NCBI GenBank assembly: GCA_035302405.1
Contig: DATGSR010000115.1
Location: 1 to 64,000 of the forward strand
DNA from: CALKWS01 sp035302405
GTDB taxonomy: Bacteria > Actinomycetota > Actinomycetes > Actinomycetales > Beutenbergiaceae
Reading direction: 5' to 3'
DNA: 64,000 nucleotides
The translations under genes and the position numbers were made by a program. The notes beneath the pieces are model-generated. The model was not told the DNA's origin and did not search any database. It saw only the letters and a list, made by a program, of their open reading frames with translations. Within the stretch, counting starts at the first letter, position 1; the number at the start of each line of letters is the position of its first letter. Shown here in pieces: positions 1 through 7,722 of this stretch.

Positions 1-12
1 TACGATGATGTG
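1..12 (+). promoter_or_regulatory. Leaderless -10 element of the chorismate mutase gene
   Basis: TACGAT at 1-6 fits the actinobacterial TANNNT -10 hexamer and ends 6 nt before ATG 13. The same geometry recurs at many starts in this window. The -35 region lies outside the window. Confidence 0.45.
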
Positions 13-327
13 ATGACCCACTCACCGGAGGCCGCGGCGGACCTCCCCCCGGAACTTTCGCGGTTGCGCAGCAGCATCGACAACATCGACGCGGCATTGG
101 TGCATCTGCTCGCTGAGCGGTTCAAGTGCACGCAGAGCGTGGGACAACTTAAAGCCCGGCTCCGGATGCCGCCCTCCGACCCGGCGCGGGAGGAACAGCA
201 GATCAACCGACTGCGCGCCCTGGCGTCCGAAGCCGGCCTGGACCCGGTGTTCGCGGAGAAGTTCCTCAACTTCATCGTCGCGGAAGTGATCCGCCACCAC
301 GAAGACATCGCCGACACCCAGCGGTGA
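13..327 (+). CDS. Chorismate mutase, AroQ type
   Basis: A 104-residue all-helical protein of the AroQ chorismate mutase family, which converts chorismate to prephenate for phenylalanine and tyrosine synthesis in the cytosol. The core LRSSIDNIDAALVHLLAER is the typical first helix. It is followed by a Lys-containing segment (VGQLKARL) and the second and third helices ending near HHEDIADT. Length matches single-domain AroQ enzymes (90-110 residues). ATG 13 was chosen over GTG 10 because a -10-like TACGAT ends 6 nt upstream, which suggests a leaderless message. It lies 65 nt before fgd on the same strand, with no obvious functional link. Confidence 0.85.
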   Translation: MTHSPEAAADLPPELSRLRSSIDNIDAALVHLLAERFKCTQSVGQLKARLRMPPSDPAREEQQINRLRALASEAGLDPVFAEKFLNFIVAEVIRHHEDIADTQR

Positions 328-392
328 TTTCTGACCCGCGTCCAAACGGACCGGTCCCAGCGCAGCCGACACACTTGAAAGGAACGACCTGG

Positions 393-1418
393 ATGTTGCC
401 TTTGAAACTTGGCTACAAGGCTTCGGCGGAGCAGTTCGGTCCGCGGGAGTTGGTAGAGATCGCGGTGGCTGCTGAGGGGCATGGGTTGGAGTCGGTGTTC
501 GTGTCGGACCATTTCCAGCCGTGGCGTCATGAGGGTGGGCATGCACCGTTTGGGTTGGCGTGGATGGCGGCGGTGGGGGAGCGGACCTCCCGGGTGCAGA
601 TGGGGACCTCGGTGATGACTCCGTCGTTCCGGTACAACCCGGCAGTGGTGGCGCAGGCGTTTGCCACGATGGGGTGCTTGTATCCGGGCCGGGTGATCTT
701 GGGTGCGGGTACGGGGGAGGCACTCAATGAGATCGCTACCGGGTGGGCCGGTCCGGGGGAGCAGCATTGGCCGCGGTTCGCTGAGCGGTTGGGCAGGTTG
801 GCCGAGGCGGTGGAGTTGATGCGCCGGTTGTGGGGGGAGCAGCGGGTGAGTTTCGAGGGGGAGTATTTCTCCACCCATGAGGCGAGCATCTATGACGTGC
901 CCGAGGGCGGGGTACCGGTCTATCTGGCTGCTGGTGGGCCCAAGGCTGCCCGGTATGCGGGGGCGGCCGGGGATGGGTTCATCTGTACTTCGGGTAAGGG
1001 CGCGGAGTTGTACACCGAGAAGTTGCTGCCGGCGTTGGCGGATGGGGCGGCCGGTGCGGGTAAGGATGTGGCCGAGATGGACAAGATGATCGAGATCAAG
1101 ATCTCCTATGACACCGATGTGGATACCGCGCTGGAGAATTGCCGGTTCTGGTCCCCGTTGTCGTTGACCGCCGAACAAAAGCACTCCATCGATGACCCGA
1201 TCGAGATGGAGAAGGCGGCCGATGCGTTACCGATCGAGCAGATCGCCTCTAGGTGGATCGTCTCGGCCGATCCGGATGAAGCGGTGCAGAAGGTGCTGGA
1301 GTATCACCGGATGGGGTTCAACCACCTGGTGTTCCACGCTCCCGGGCATGACCAGCGCCGCTTCCTGGAACTCTTCGAACGCGACCTGGCACCCCGCATC
1401 CGCGCCGCCGCGGCGTGA
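393..1418 (+). CDS. fgd: F420-dependent glucose-6-phosphate dehydrogenase
   Basis: A 341-residue TIM-barrel enzyme of the luciferase-like superfamily that oxidises glucose 6-phosphate to 6-phosphogluconolactone while reducing F420 to F420H2. From memory it is close to mycobacterial Fgd1 along its whole length: LKLGYKASAEQFGPRELVE at the N-terminus, VSDHFQPWRHEGGHAPF near residue 40, GCLYPGRVILGAGTGEALNE near 100, and KHSIDDPIEMEKAADALP near 260. Fgd1 is usually about 336 residues. The start is ATG 393, preceded by GAAAGGA at 378-384; an upstream in-frame GTG at 324 would overlap the chorismate mutase stop and lacks a ribosome site. It supplies reduced F420 to enzymes such as the LLM oxidoreductase at 10.4 kb. 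Confidence 0.93.
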   Translation: MLPLKLGYKASAEQFGPRELVEIAVAAEGHGLESVFVSDHFQPWRHEGGHAPFGLAWMAAVGERTSRVQMGTSVMTPSFRYNPAVVAQAFATMGCLYPGRVILGAGTGEALNEIATGWAGPGEQHWPRFAERLGRLAEAVELMRRLWGEQRVSFEGEYFSTHEASIYDVPEGGVPVYLAAGGPKAARYAGAAGDGFICTSGKGAELYTEKLLPALADGAAGAGKDVAEMDKMIEIKISYDTDVDTALENCRFWSPLSLTAEQKHSIDDPIEMEKAADALPIEQIASRWIVSADPDEAVQKVLEYHRMGFNHLVFHAPGHDQRRFLELFERDLAPRIRAAAA

Positions 1419-1777
1419 GGAAACGCGGGCGCCAAGACTCTCGAGTTAACGAGTACACCCATGGGGGCGCTGCTATTTCCACGTGGTGGCAGTCGGAGGC
1501 CCGATAGGGTCGTGCGCTGTAGGCGGACCACGTTCCAGGTTCTTGCGCCCATCGTCGGTCTCCTCAACCAGGGCTGAGCCATCAGGGGGTATCGCAGTCG
1601 CCGTCGGCCTGGCCTAGCGAGACACACGGCGTCGTAGTGGTCAAGAGCGATCTCCTCGCTCGATCGATGGCGCAGGCATGAGGGAAGCCCATGAGGCGAA
1701 CCCCCGCGCGGATCAACCCATTCTCGGCGGATCGTTTGATTGGCAGAGGAACCTGCGTGGGAGCCACCACAAATTAC
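1419..1777. other. Gene-poor interval downstream of fgd
   Basis: About 360 bases without a supported gene. Base composition looks less GC-rich than the neighbours and the reading frames lack convincing codon bias. A weak CTCG...CGAG inverted repeat sits near 1439-1452, just after fgd. I see no transposon end, tRNA or recognisable gene remnant. Confidence 0.5.
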
Positions 1778-1812
1778 TTGTGACAATGGAGCGCGCTTCG
1801 TATTGTGAAGCC
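1778..1812 (+). promoter_or_regulatory. Promoter and possible operator of the HxlR gene
   Basis: TTGTGA at 1778-1783 as -35, a 17-nt spacer, and TATTGT at 1801-1806 as -10, ending 6 nt before ATG 1813. The hexamer TTGTGA occurs twice as a direct repeat (1778-1783 and 1803-1808), the second copy overlapping the -10. This makes it a candidate self-regulatory site. Confidence 0.6.
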
Positions 1813-2478
1813 ATGGGTAAGGACTACGGTCAGTTCTGTGGGCTAGCGAAGGCGAGCAGCGCCCTTGGCGAGCGGTGGTCGCTTCTGATCGTTCGAGACC
1901 TGAGCGTGGCGCCGCGCAGGTTCAAGGATCTGCATGAGGGCCTGCCAGGGATTCCCACTAGCGTGCTGACGACGCGATTGCGCGACCTACAGGTAGCCGG
2001 GGTCGTTGCACGGGTTGCTGATGAGCAGCCTGGTGGCGGGGTGCGCTACACGCTCACCTCGCATGGTGAAGCACTGACACCCATCCTCGATGCGCTAGGC
2101 AGGTGGGGAGCGGAAACAATGGCCGCACCAGAACCGGGAGATGCGATCACCGATGCATCCCTGGCTGCCGCGCTCCGCGCCGGATACCAGCCACATGCCA
2201 CGGATTCGGCAGCACGCTATGTGGTCCACGCGGGCCCTGCCGTGGCGTGGGCCGAGGCGACGCCGGATACGGTCACTGTCGGCCCAGGGTCACCGCGCTT
2301 CGAAACCGATCTGACGATCCACAGCGGCCCCGAGTTGCGCGCTCTGCTCGCAGGCAACATAGCCCCCGCTGCCGCACTCTCCAGCGGCGTTGCCCGTATC
2401 GAGGGCTCACCTGAGATGTTCGAGCGCTTCGCTCGCACGTTTCATATCCCCTTGGAAGAGGTCGCCGAAACTCCCTGA
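1813..2478 (+). CDS. HxlR-family transcriptional regulator with C-terminal sterol-carrier-like domain
   Basis: A 221-residue regulator. Residues 1-100 form an HxlR winged helix: FCGLAKASSALGERWSLLIVRDL, the recognition region RFKDLHEGLPGIPTSVLTTRLRDL and a wing with YTLT. HxlR proteins often respond to redox stress or electrophiles. The C-terminal half (about 120-215) resembles the SCP2-like extension found in actinobacterial HxlR proteins. ATG 1813 is preferred to upstream in-frame starts (1678, 1786) because a consensus-like promoter ends 6 nt before it, implying leaderless translation. It is 36 nt upstream of a RibD-C-type reductase and probably cotranscribed with it. Confidence 0.85.
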   Translation: MGKDYGQFCGLAKASSALGERWSLLIVRDLSVAPRRFKDLHEGLPGIPTSVLTTRLRDLQVAGVVARVADEQPGGGVRYTLTSHGEALTPILDALGRWGAETMAAPEPGDAITDASLAAALRAGYQPHATDSAARYVVHAGPAVAWAEATPDTVTVGPGSPRFETDLTIHSGPELRALLAGNIAPAAALSSGVARIEGSPEMFERFARTFHIPLEEVAETP

Positions 2479-2514
2479 CCAAGCCAGCCCCTATTTCTGT
2501 GGAGGAGAAAGACC

Positions 2515-3093
2515 ATGGCCGTGATCGCGAGCTTGAGTATTTCGCTTGACGGGTTCTACACCGGCCCGAACCCGAGCCCAGAGAGCCCGATGGGTGAAGG
2601 CGGTGAGATCTTGCATAGATGGTTCGCCCACGATGTCGCCGATCGGAGCCAGCTCACCGCAAACGACATCCTGCGCCCAGAGTTCGAGCGAACCGGCGCC
2701 CTGGTGATGGGTAAGGACAGTTACGAACACGCCCAAGCCGCCTGGGGACCACACCCACCGTTCGAGATGCCCATCTTCGTCCTCACCGACCACACACGTG
2801 CCGACGACATCCGCGAGGGCTCAACGTTCCACTTCACCACCGAGGGATTCCAAACAGCAGTTCAGCAGGCAACCGCCGCTGCAGACGGTAAAGATGTCGG
2901 GCTGCACGGCGGCGGGGCGATCCGGCAGGGGCTGCGCGCCGGTCTTCTCGACGAACTGCAACTGCACCTCATCCCGGTGATCCTCGGGCAAGGCCGTCAC
3001 CTCTTCGAAGGCGTTCGGCGTGAGTTCGGCATCGAGTGGGTCGCCGAAGGGCCTGAAGTGACCCACCTTAGGTACCGGGTCCTACGGCAGTGA
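2515..3093 (+). CDS. Dihydrofolate-reductase-like protein (RibD C-terminal domain family)
   Basis: A 192-residue single-domain NADPH-binding reductase fold shared by bacterial RibD C-termini and DHFR-like stress proteins. Family landmarks are the N-terminal ASLSISLDGFYTGPN, the central GALVMGKDSYEH, and GLHGGGAIRQGLRAGLLDELQLHLIPVILGQG near residues 125-160. GGAGGAGAAAG at 2501-2511 is a strong ribosome site for ATG 2515. Members of this stand-alone family are widespread in actinobacteria and rarely characterised, so the substrate is unknown. Pairing with an HxlR regulator suggests inducible detoxification or reduction of a small molecule. It need not be a true folate enzyme. Confidence 0.82.
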   Translation: MAVIASLSISLDGFYTGPNPSPESPMGEGGEILHRWFAHDVADRSQLTANDILRPEFERTGALVMGKDSYEHAQAAWGPHPPFEMPIFVLTDHTRADDIREGSTFHFTTEGFQTAVQQATAAADGKDVGLHGGGAIRQGLRAGLLDELQLHLIPVILGQGRHLFEGVRREFGIEWVAEGPEVTHLRYRVLRQ

Positions 3094-3484
3094 GAGACAT
3101 GCTGAAGGGCCGATATGCCGCTACCACACGGGCACGATCAACATAAGAGATAGCAGGTGGCGTAGCTGGTCGAGTCCCGGAAGTCATCGATCGAGGCCCA
3201 CGGAGCCCGCTCCGGAGGCCAGAATGAAGACGGTTCCGGTGGGCCCCACCATGGCCGAGCCGGAAGGCAACAACTTCACCTTCAGCGACCCATTGCCAGG
3301 CTCGCTCTCGCCCTCGTTCGCGCCTTGCGCTGTTTGAACGCTGATCTAGCATTCGGTGTCGGCCTCGGGATAACCGTGGTCGCCGCCCGGTGACTGACAC
3401 ATCAGAGCCGGACCGGTAGACGGTACTGACGTGCGGAACGAACGGCCGTGGAATGACCGGCGTCGAGCGGAGGTTGGACTGGAT
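3094..3484. other. Gene-poor interval before the DsbA-like gene
   Basis: About 390 bases with no supported gene. A plus-strand frame from 3223 encodes about 37 residues with no recognisable features. The last 20 bases contain GGAGG at 3469-3473, which serves the next gene. No terminator hairpin or mobile element is evident. Confidence 0.45.
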
Positions 3485-4150
3485 ATGAGTGCAACGATTT
3501 CTGTGGACGTGTGGTCCGACGTCGCCTGCCCCTGGTGCTACATCGGTAAGCGGAAGTTCGAGGCTGGTCTGGCTGCCTTCGACGGCGCCGCGGATGTCAC
3601 CGTCACCTACCATTCCTTCGAACTGGCTCCCGACACCCCGGTGGACTTCGAGGGCAGCGAAGCGGACTTCCTGGCCGCCCACAAGGGCATGCCGAGGAAG
3701 GATGTGGAACAGATGCTGCGGCAAGTGGCGACGATCGCCGCCGACGTGGGCCTGGACTACGACTTCGACTCGGTACGTCACACCAAGACCCTGCTTGCCC
3801 ACCAGGCGCTGCACTTCGCCAAGGCCCACGGCAAGCAACTGGAACTGGTGGAGCGTCTGTTCGCTGCCTACTTCGAGGAGGGGCGGCACGTGGGTAAGGC
3901 AGAGGAACTGGCGGACCTCGGCGTCGAGGTCGGACTGGATCGGGAGCAGTTACTCGCCGCACTGCACGAGGCCACCTACGCCCAGGATGTCGAAGCCGAC
4001 CTCGCCCAAGCCCGTAGTTACGGCATCCGGGGTGTGCCGTTCTACGTGATCGGTGGCCGCTACGGAATCTCTGGCGCGCAGAAGCCAGAGGTGTTCACCC
4101 AGGCGCTGGAGCAAGTCCGATCCGAACTGACCGGGGCCACCTCATCATGA
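3485..4150 (+). CDS. DsbA-family (FrnE-like) oxidoreductase
   Basis: A 221-residue cytosolic thioredoxin-fold protein of the FrnE/DsbA family. The active-site CPWC is in DVWSDVACPWCYIGKRKFE near residue 15, a helical insertion spans about 65-165, and the cis-proline loop GIRGVPFYVIGGRYGISGAQ is near 185. There is no signal peptide, as usual for this clade, whose members act in cytosolic thiol redox, glutathione/mycothiol chemistry or polyketide-type isomerisation. ATG 3485 is used because of the upstream GGAGG. The gene ends with ATGA overlap into a small ORF that carries the Cys-rich tail normally found on this family's own C-terminus. Confidence 0.87.
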   Translation: MSATISVDVWSDVACPWCYIGKRKFEAGLAAFDGAADVTVTYHSFELAPDTPVDFEGSEADFLAAHKGMPRKDVEQMLRQVATIAADVGLDYDFDSVRHTKTLLAHQALHFAKAHGKQLELVERLFAAYFEEGRHVGKAEELADLGVEVGLDREQLLAALHEATYAQDVEADLAQARSYGIRGVPFYVIGGRYGISGAQKPEVFTQALEQVRSELTGATSS

Positions 4151-4410
4151 TGCACCCCGATGCCGGAAGAGCCCTGCAGGATCGCGCGGCGCAGCCCAGC
4201 CCCGGTGATGGGGGTGCGGTGGCTGCCGGTGCGGAGGGCAGTGGAGCCCGACCCGCCGGTGCCGATCAACGGCGCCAGCGGGTCGAGGCCGATCAACGGC
4301 GCAACCAAGACAGTTCTGCGCCAACCATCGCGCCGTTTCCGCTCGCATCGTTCGGAGACCCGGAAGCCGCGGCGTGCGTCGATGGGGTGTGTGCGGTACC
4401 GGAGCCGTAG
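4147..4410 (+). CDS. Small ORF overlapping dsbA, with Cys-X4-Cys tail
   Basis: An 87-residue ORF whose ATG overlaps the DsbA stop (ATGA), so translation could be coupled. The N-terminal two thirds is Ala/Gly/Arg-rich, with poor codon bias and an internal repeat of ADQRR caused by a 15-bp direct repeat (4261-4275 and 4288-4302). The last 20 residues, SFGDPEAAACVDGVCAVPEP, resemble the C-terminal tail of actinobacterial FrnE-like DsbA proteins, which from memory often end in ACGPDGCAVP-like motifs. It may be a displaced DsbA tail, a product of frameshift readthrough, or a decayed fragment. Not a characterised family. Confidence 0.4.
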   Translation: MMHPDAGRALQDRAAQPSPGDGGAVAAGAEGSGARPAGADQRRQRVEADQRRNQDSSAPTIAPFPLASFGDPEAAACVDGVCAVPEP

Positions 4411-4427
4411 GGCTCCCGGCAGCAGGT

Positions 4428-4481
4428 TGTGGCTGTGTCGCGCTCGGGGGCGGCTGTGGTCGTGTCAAGCTCGGCGGAGGA
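4428..4481. repeat. Two-copy 27-bp intergenic tandem repeat
   Basis: Unit 1 is 4428-4454 and unit 2 is 4455-4481. They match at about 21 of 27 positions, both opening with TGTGG and sharing GTGTC and GCTCGG. The array lies between the converging DsbA and SRPBCC genes. Confidence 0.6.
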
Positions 4482-4513
4482 CGGTGCCAGATTCCGGGTG
4501 GCAGCAGCCGGCG

Positions 4514-4996
4514 TCACGCCCTGGCGGTCGGCTCGAACGTGAACGCGGGAGCGGAGTTGTTGCCGGCCACTCCGTGCGCAGTGCCGTCCTGCACCCATGC
4601 GCGTAACCGTGCGTTCAGGTCCGCCCAGCCGTAGTCGTAACTTTCGGCCATCTGCGGGCCGAACACGCCGATTGCGTGGTGTTCGACCGTGACACGAGTG
4701 CCCGGCCCGGCTTCCTCGAGCCGGTAACTCACTACGCCGGTAGCAGCACCGCCCATCCCCATCTGGCCGGTCCAGGACAGCAACGACCCAGCGGAGATCT
4801 CCGTGATCGTGCCCCAGGATGCCTGGTGATCACCGGCGAACTCGCGCACCTGCCCACCGAGCCGGTCCTCAATCTCGAGACGAGTGGCGTCGTCGTCGAT
4901 CAGCAAATACGGGCTGCCCCACCACCGGCTCGGCTCATCCACCAGCGCCGACCACACACGTGCTGCGGGAGCGGCGATGGCAATGGGTTGAACCAC
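4514..4996 (-). CDS. SRPBCC (START/AHSA1-like) family protein
   Basis: A 160-residue helix-grip fold protein. It opens with the family's typical VQPIAIAAPAARVWSALVDEPSRWWG, has the central GTITEISAGSLLSWTGQ and GTRVTVEHHAIG strands, and a long C-terminal helix (YGWADLNARLRAWV). Such proteins bind hydrophobic ligands or act as co-chaperone-like AHSA1 domains. Translation starts at GTG 4996, 20 nt after the valS stop on the same strand, so it is probably expressed from the valS message. No ribosome site is obvious. Ligand and role cannot be inferred. Confidence 0.75.
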   Translation of the reverse strand: MVQPIAIAAPAARVWSALVDEPSRWWGSPYLLIDDDATRLEIEDRLGGQVREFAGDHQASWGTITEISAGSLLSWTGQMGMGGAATGVVSYRLEEAGPGTRVTVEHHAIGVFGPQMAESYDYGWADLNARLRAWVQDGTAHGVAGNNSAPAFTFEPTARA

Positions 4997-5016
4997 GTGG
5001 AAGTGGCTGGGTGAGG

Positions 5017-7671
5017 TCAGCGTGCTGGAGCCTCCTCCGGTCGCAGTTCACCGCGGACCTCGAGCTCATCGCCGGCGGTGAAACTCAATTCTCCGCGGAC
5101 GACGCCCGTGGCCGCAAGATCACCGCGGACCTGTTCCAGCAGATCGGCGCCGGGGGAGACCAGTTCCACGTCGCCGAACGGGGTGCGCTGGGTGACCTTC
5201 GCTTCGGACTTCACCTTCCGCAGGGCCGCGAGGGCGGTCCCGGCGACATCCAACAACTCCAGATCGGCGTCCTCCCCGGCGGCAGCCCGGAGCGGGGCCG
5301 AGGTGGGCCAGCCGGCTTGGTGCACCGACCCTTCCTTCCACCAGGACCACACCTCCTCGGTGGCGAACGGCAGCACCGGGGCGAACAGCCGCAGGATGAC
5401 GTCCAGGGCGATCCACAGGGTGGCGCGGGCGGACGCCACCGCGGCGGGAGCCTGCCCGCTGCCGTAGGCGCGCTCCTTGACTAGTTCCAGGTAGTCGTCG
5501 CAGAACGTCCAGAAGAAGGTCTCGGACACCTCCAGCGCGCGGGTGTGGTCGTAACCCTCCAGCGCGGTGGTGGCGCGGTCGACCACCTCAGCCAGGTTCG
5601 CCAGCACGGAGCGATCCAGCGGCTCGGTCACCGCCTCCGGATCCAGCCTGATCGGGGAGTCACCGGCGAAGGAGAGGGCGAACTTGGAGGCGTTGAGCAT
5701 CTTGATCGCCAACCGGCGGCCGATCTTCATCTGCGTGGGTCGCTGCGGATCGAACGCGGCATCGGCACCCAGCCGCGCGGAAGCCGCCCAGTACCGCACC
5801 GCATCGGCGCCGTGCCGTTCCAGCAACTCCGACGGCGTGACCACGTTGCCCTTGGACTTGGACATCTTCTTGCGCTCGGGGTCCACGATCCACCCCGAGA
5901 TCGCCGCATGCTTCCACGGCAACCGGTCGTGCTCCAGGTGGGAGCGCAACAGGGTGGAGAACAACCAGGTGCGGATGATGTCCTGACCCTGCGGTCGCAC
6001 GTCCATCGGGAAGACGCGGGCGAAGAGGTCCTCATCCTCCAACCAGCCGCTGGTGATCTGCGGCGTCAGGGAGGAGGTGGCCCAGGTGTCCATGATGTCG
6101 GGGTCGCCGATGAATCCGCCGGGCTTGCCGCGCTGGTCCTCGGTGTACCCGGCGGGCGCCTGGGAGGAGGGGTCGATCGGAAGTTCGGACTCGTCGGGGC
6201 GGATCGGGTTGGCATAATCCGCCTCGCCGTCGGCGTTGACCGGGTACCACAGCGGGAAGGGCACCCCGAAGAAGCGCTGCCGGGAAATGAGCCAGTCACC
6301 GGACAATCCGTCCACCCAGTTCTGGTACCGCACACGCATGAAGTCCGGGTGGAAGTCCAGTTCCTTACCGCGCTCGGTCAGCGCGGCGCGCAGGTCATCA
6401 TCGCGGCCGCCGTTGCGGATGTACCACTGCCTGGACGTGACGATCTCCAAGGGCTTGTCGCCCTTCTCGAAGAAGTTGGCCTTACGCTGCACCGGTTCCG
6501 GTTCCCCCAACAGGTCACCGCTGCCGGCCAGCGCCTCCACAGTTGCCTTGCGGGCGGAGAAGGTGGTTTTGCCCGCCAGTTCCTGCTGGTAGAAACCCTG
6601 GGCGCCTTCGGCCTCGAGCCACTGCGGAGCCTCTGCCTGCAGCCGGCCGTTGTGGGTGATCACCGACCGCGTGGGCAGTTGCAGGTCCCGCCACCAGGTC
6701 ACGTCCGTCAGGTCACCGAAGGTACAGCACATCGCGATCCCGGTGCCCTTGTCCGACTCCGCTGCCGGGTGGGCCAGCACCGGCACCTCCACCCCGAACA
6801 CCGGGGTGCGCACGGTGGTGCCGAAGAGGGAGGCGTAACGCTCGTCGTCTGGATGGGCGATCAGCGCCACACACGACACCAGCAATTCCGGGCGGGTGGT
6901 CTCGATCTCCACGGTTTTGCCGCCGGGGGCGTGGAACGCGACCCGGTGCATGTGCCCCGGGTAGTCCCGGGCCTCCAACTCGGCCTGAGCGACCGCGGTC
7001 TGGAAGGTCACGTCCCACAAGCCCGGTGCCTCGGCCTGATACGCCTCCCCGCGGGCGAGGTTGCGCAGGAACGCGGTCTGGGCGACCTTCTGCGCCCTCG
7101 GATCGATGGTCTGGTACTGGTAGGACCAATCCACACTCAGGCCCAGACGGCGCCACAGGTCCTCGTACTGCTGCTCGTCCTGGGCGGTGAGCCGTAGGCA
7201 CAACTCTACGAAATTGCGGCGGGAGATCGGCACCTGGTCCGCGGGTCTGGCGACTTTGCCGCCCTCCTGGGGCGGGGTGAACTCCGGGTCGTAGGGCAGG
7301 GAGGGGTCGCACCGCACCCCGTAGTAGTTCTGCACCCGCCGCTCGGTGGGCAACCCGTTGTCATCCCAGCCCATCGGGTAGAAGACGCTCTTGCCGCGCA
7401 TGCGCTGGAACCTGGCCACGATGTCGGTGTGGGTGTAGGAGAAGCTGTGCCCGATATGCAGCGCCCCGGAAACCGTCGGAGGCGGGGTATCGATGGAGAA
7501 CACCTGATCACGGCTGGCGCTGCGGTCGAAGGCGTAGGTGTTCTGCTCGGCCCAGGTCGTTGCCCACTTCTGTTCCAGCCCGTCCACACTCGGCCGGTCC
7601 GGTACCTGCGCGACGGCCCGGATGGATTCGGTCGACGCGTGCGGGGAACCTGCGGGAGTGGGAGTAGTCAT
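5017..7671 (-). CDS. valS: Valine--tRNA ligase
   Basis: An 884-residue class I aminoacyl-tRNA synthetase charging tRNA-Val. Seen in order: an N-terminal segment GLEQKWATTWAEQNTYAFD, the HIGH motif in SGALHIGHSFSYTHTD near residue 72, an editing (CP1) domain with ETTRPELL and DKGTGIAMCC, the DTWATSSLTPQ segment, KMSKS in ERKKMSKSKGNVV near residue 600, then a DALR-type anticodon-binding region with WSWW. The C-terminus is short and has only a modest Leu/Val-rich arm. Length is normal. The PfkB gene lies 51 nt upstream on the same strand, too little room for a T-box leader. Confidence 0.95.
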   Translation of the reverse strand: MTTPTPAGSPHASTESIRAVAQVPDRPSVDGLEQKWATTWAEQNTYAFDRSASRDQVFSIDTPPPTVSGALHIGHSFSYTHTDIVARFQRMRGKSVFYPMGWDDNGLPTERRVQNYYGVRCDPSLPYDPEFTPPQEGGKVARPADQVPISRRNFVELCLRLTAQDEQQYEDLWRRLGLSVDWSYQYQTIDPRAQKVAQTAFLRNLARGEAYQAEAPGLWDVTFQTAVAQAELEARDYPGHMHRVAFHAPGGKTVEIETTRPELLVSCVALIAHPDDERYASLFGTTVRTPVFGVEVPVLAHPAAESDKGTGIAMCCTFGDLTDVTWWRDLQLPTRSVITHNGRLQAEAPQWLEAEGAQGFYQQELAGKTTFSARKATVEALAGSGDLLGEPEPVQRKANFFEKGDKPLEIVTSRQWYIRNGGRDDDLRAALTERGKELDFHPDFMRVRYQNWVDGLSGDWLISRQRFFGVPFPLWYPVNADGEADYANPIRPDESELPIDPSSQAPAGYTEDQRGKPGGFIGDPDIMDTWATSSLTPQITSGWLEDEDLFARVFPMDVRPQGQDIIRTWLFSTLLRSHLEHDRLPWKHAAISGWIVDPERKKMSKSKGNVVTPSELLERHGADAVRYWAASARLGADAAFDPQRPTQMKIGRRLAIKMLNASKFALSFAGDSPIRLDPEAVTEPLDRSVLANLAEVVDRATTALEGYDHTRALEVSETFFWTFCDDYLELVKERAYGSGQAPAAVASARATLWIALDVILRLFAPVLPFATEEVWSWWKEGSVHQAGWPTSAPLRAAAGEDADLELLDVAGTALAALRKVKSEAKVTQRTPFGDVELVSPGADLLEQVRGDLAATGVVRGELSFTAGDELEVRGELRPEEAPAR

Positions 7672-7722
7672 AGCGCATATCTTCCCAGATTCCGCGTGCG
7701 AGGCCGAACGCGAACGGGGGTT

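Noticed and set aside
1419..1777. Remnant of a transposase or integrase next to fgd
   Set aside because: The gap is less GC-rich and gene-poor, but none of the six frames gave recognisable transposase or recombinase motifs and no terminal inverted repeats were found.
5545..7197. Long plus-strand open frame opposite valS
   Set aside because: It is an antisense shadow of the high-GC valS coding frame; the translation is Arg/Gly/Pro-rich without motifs, and the minus strand carries an unmistakable ValRS.
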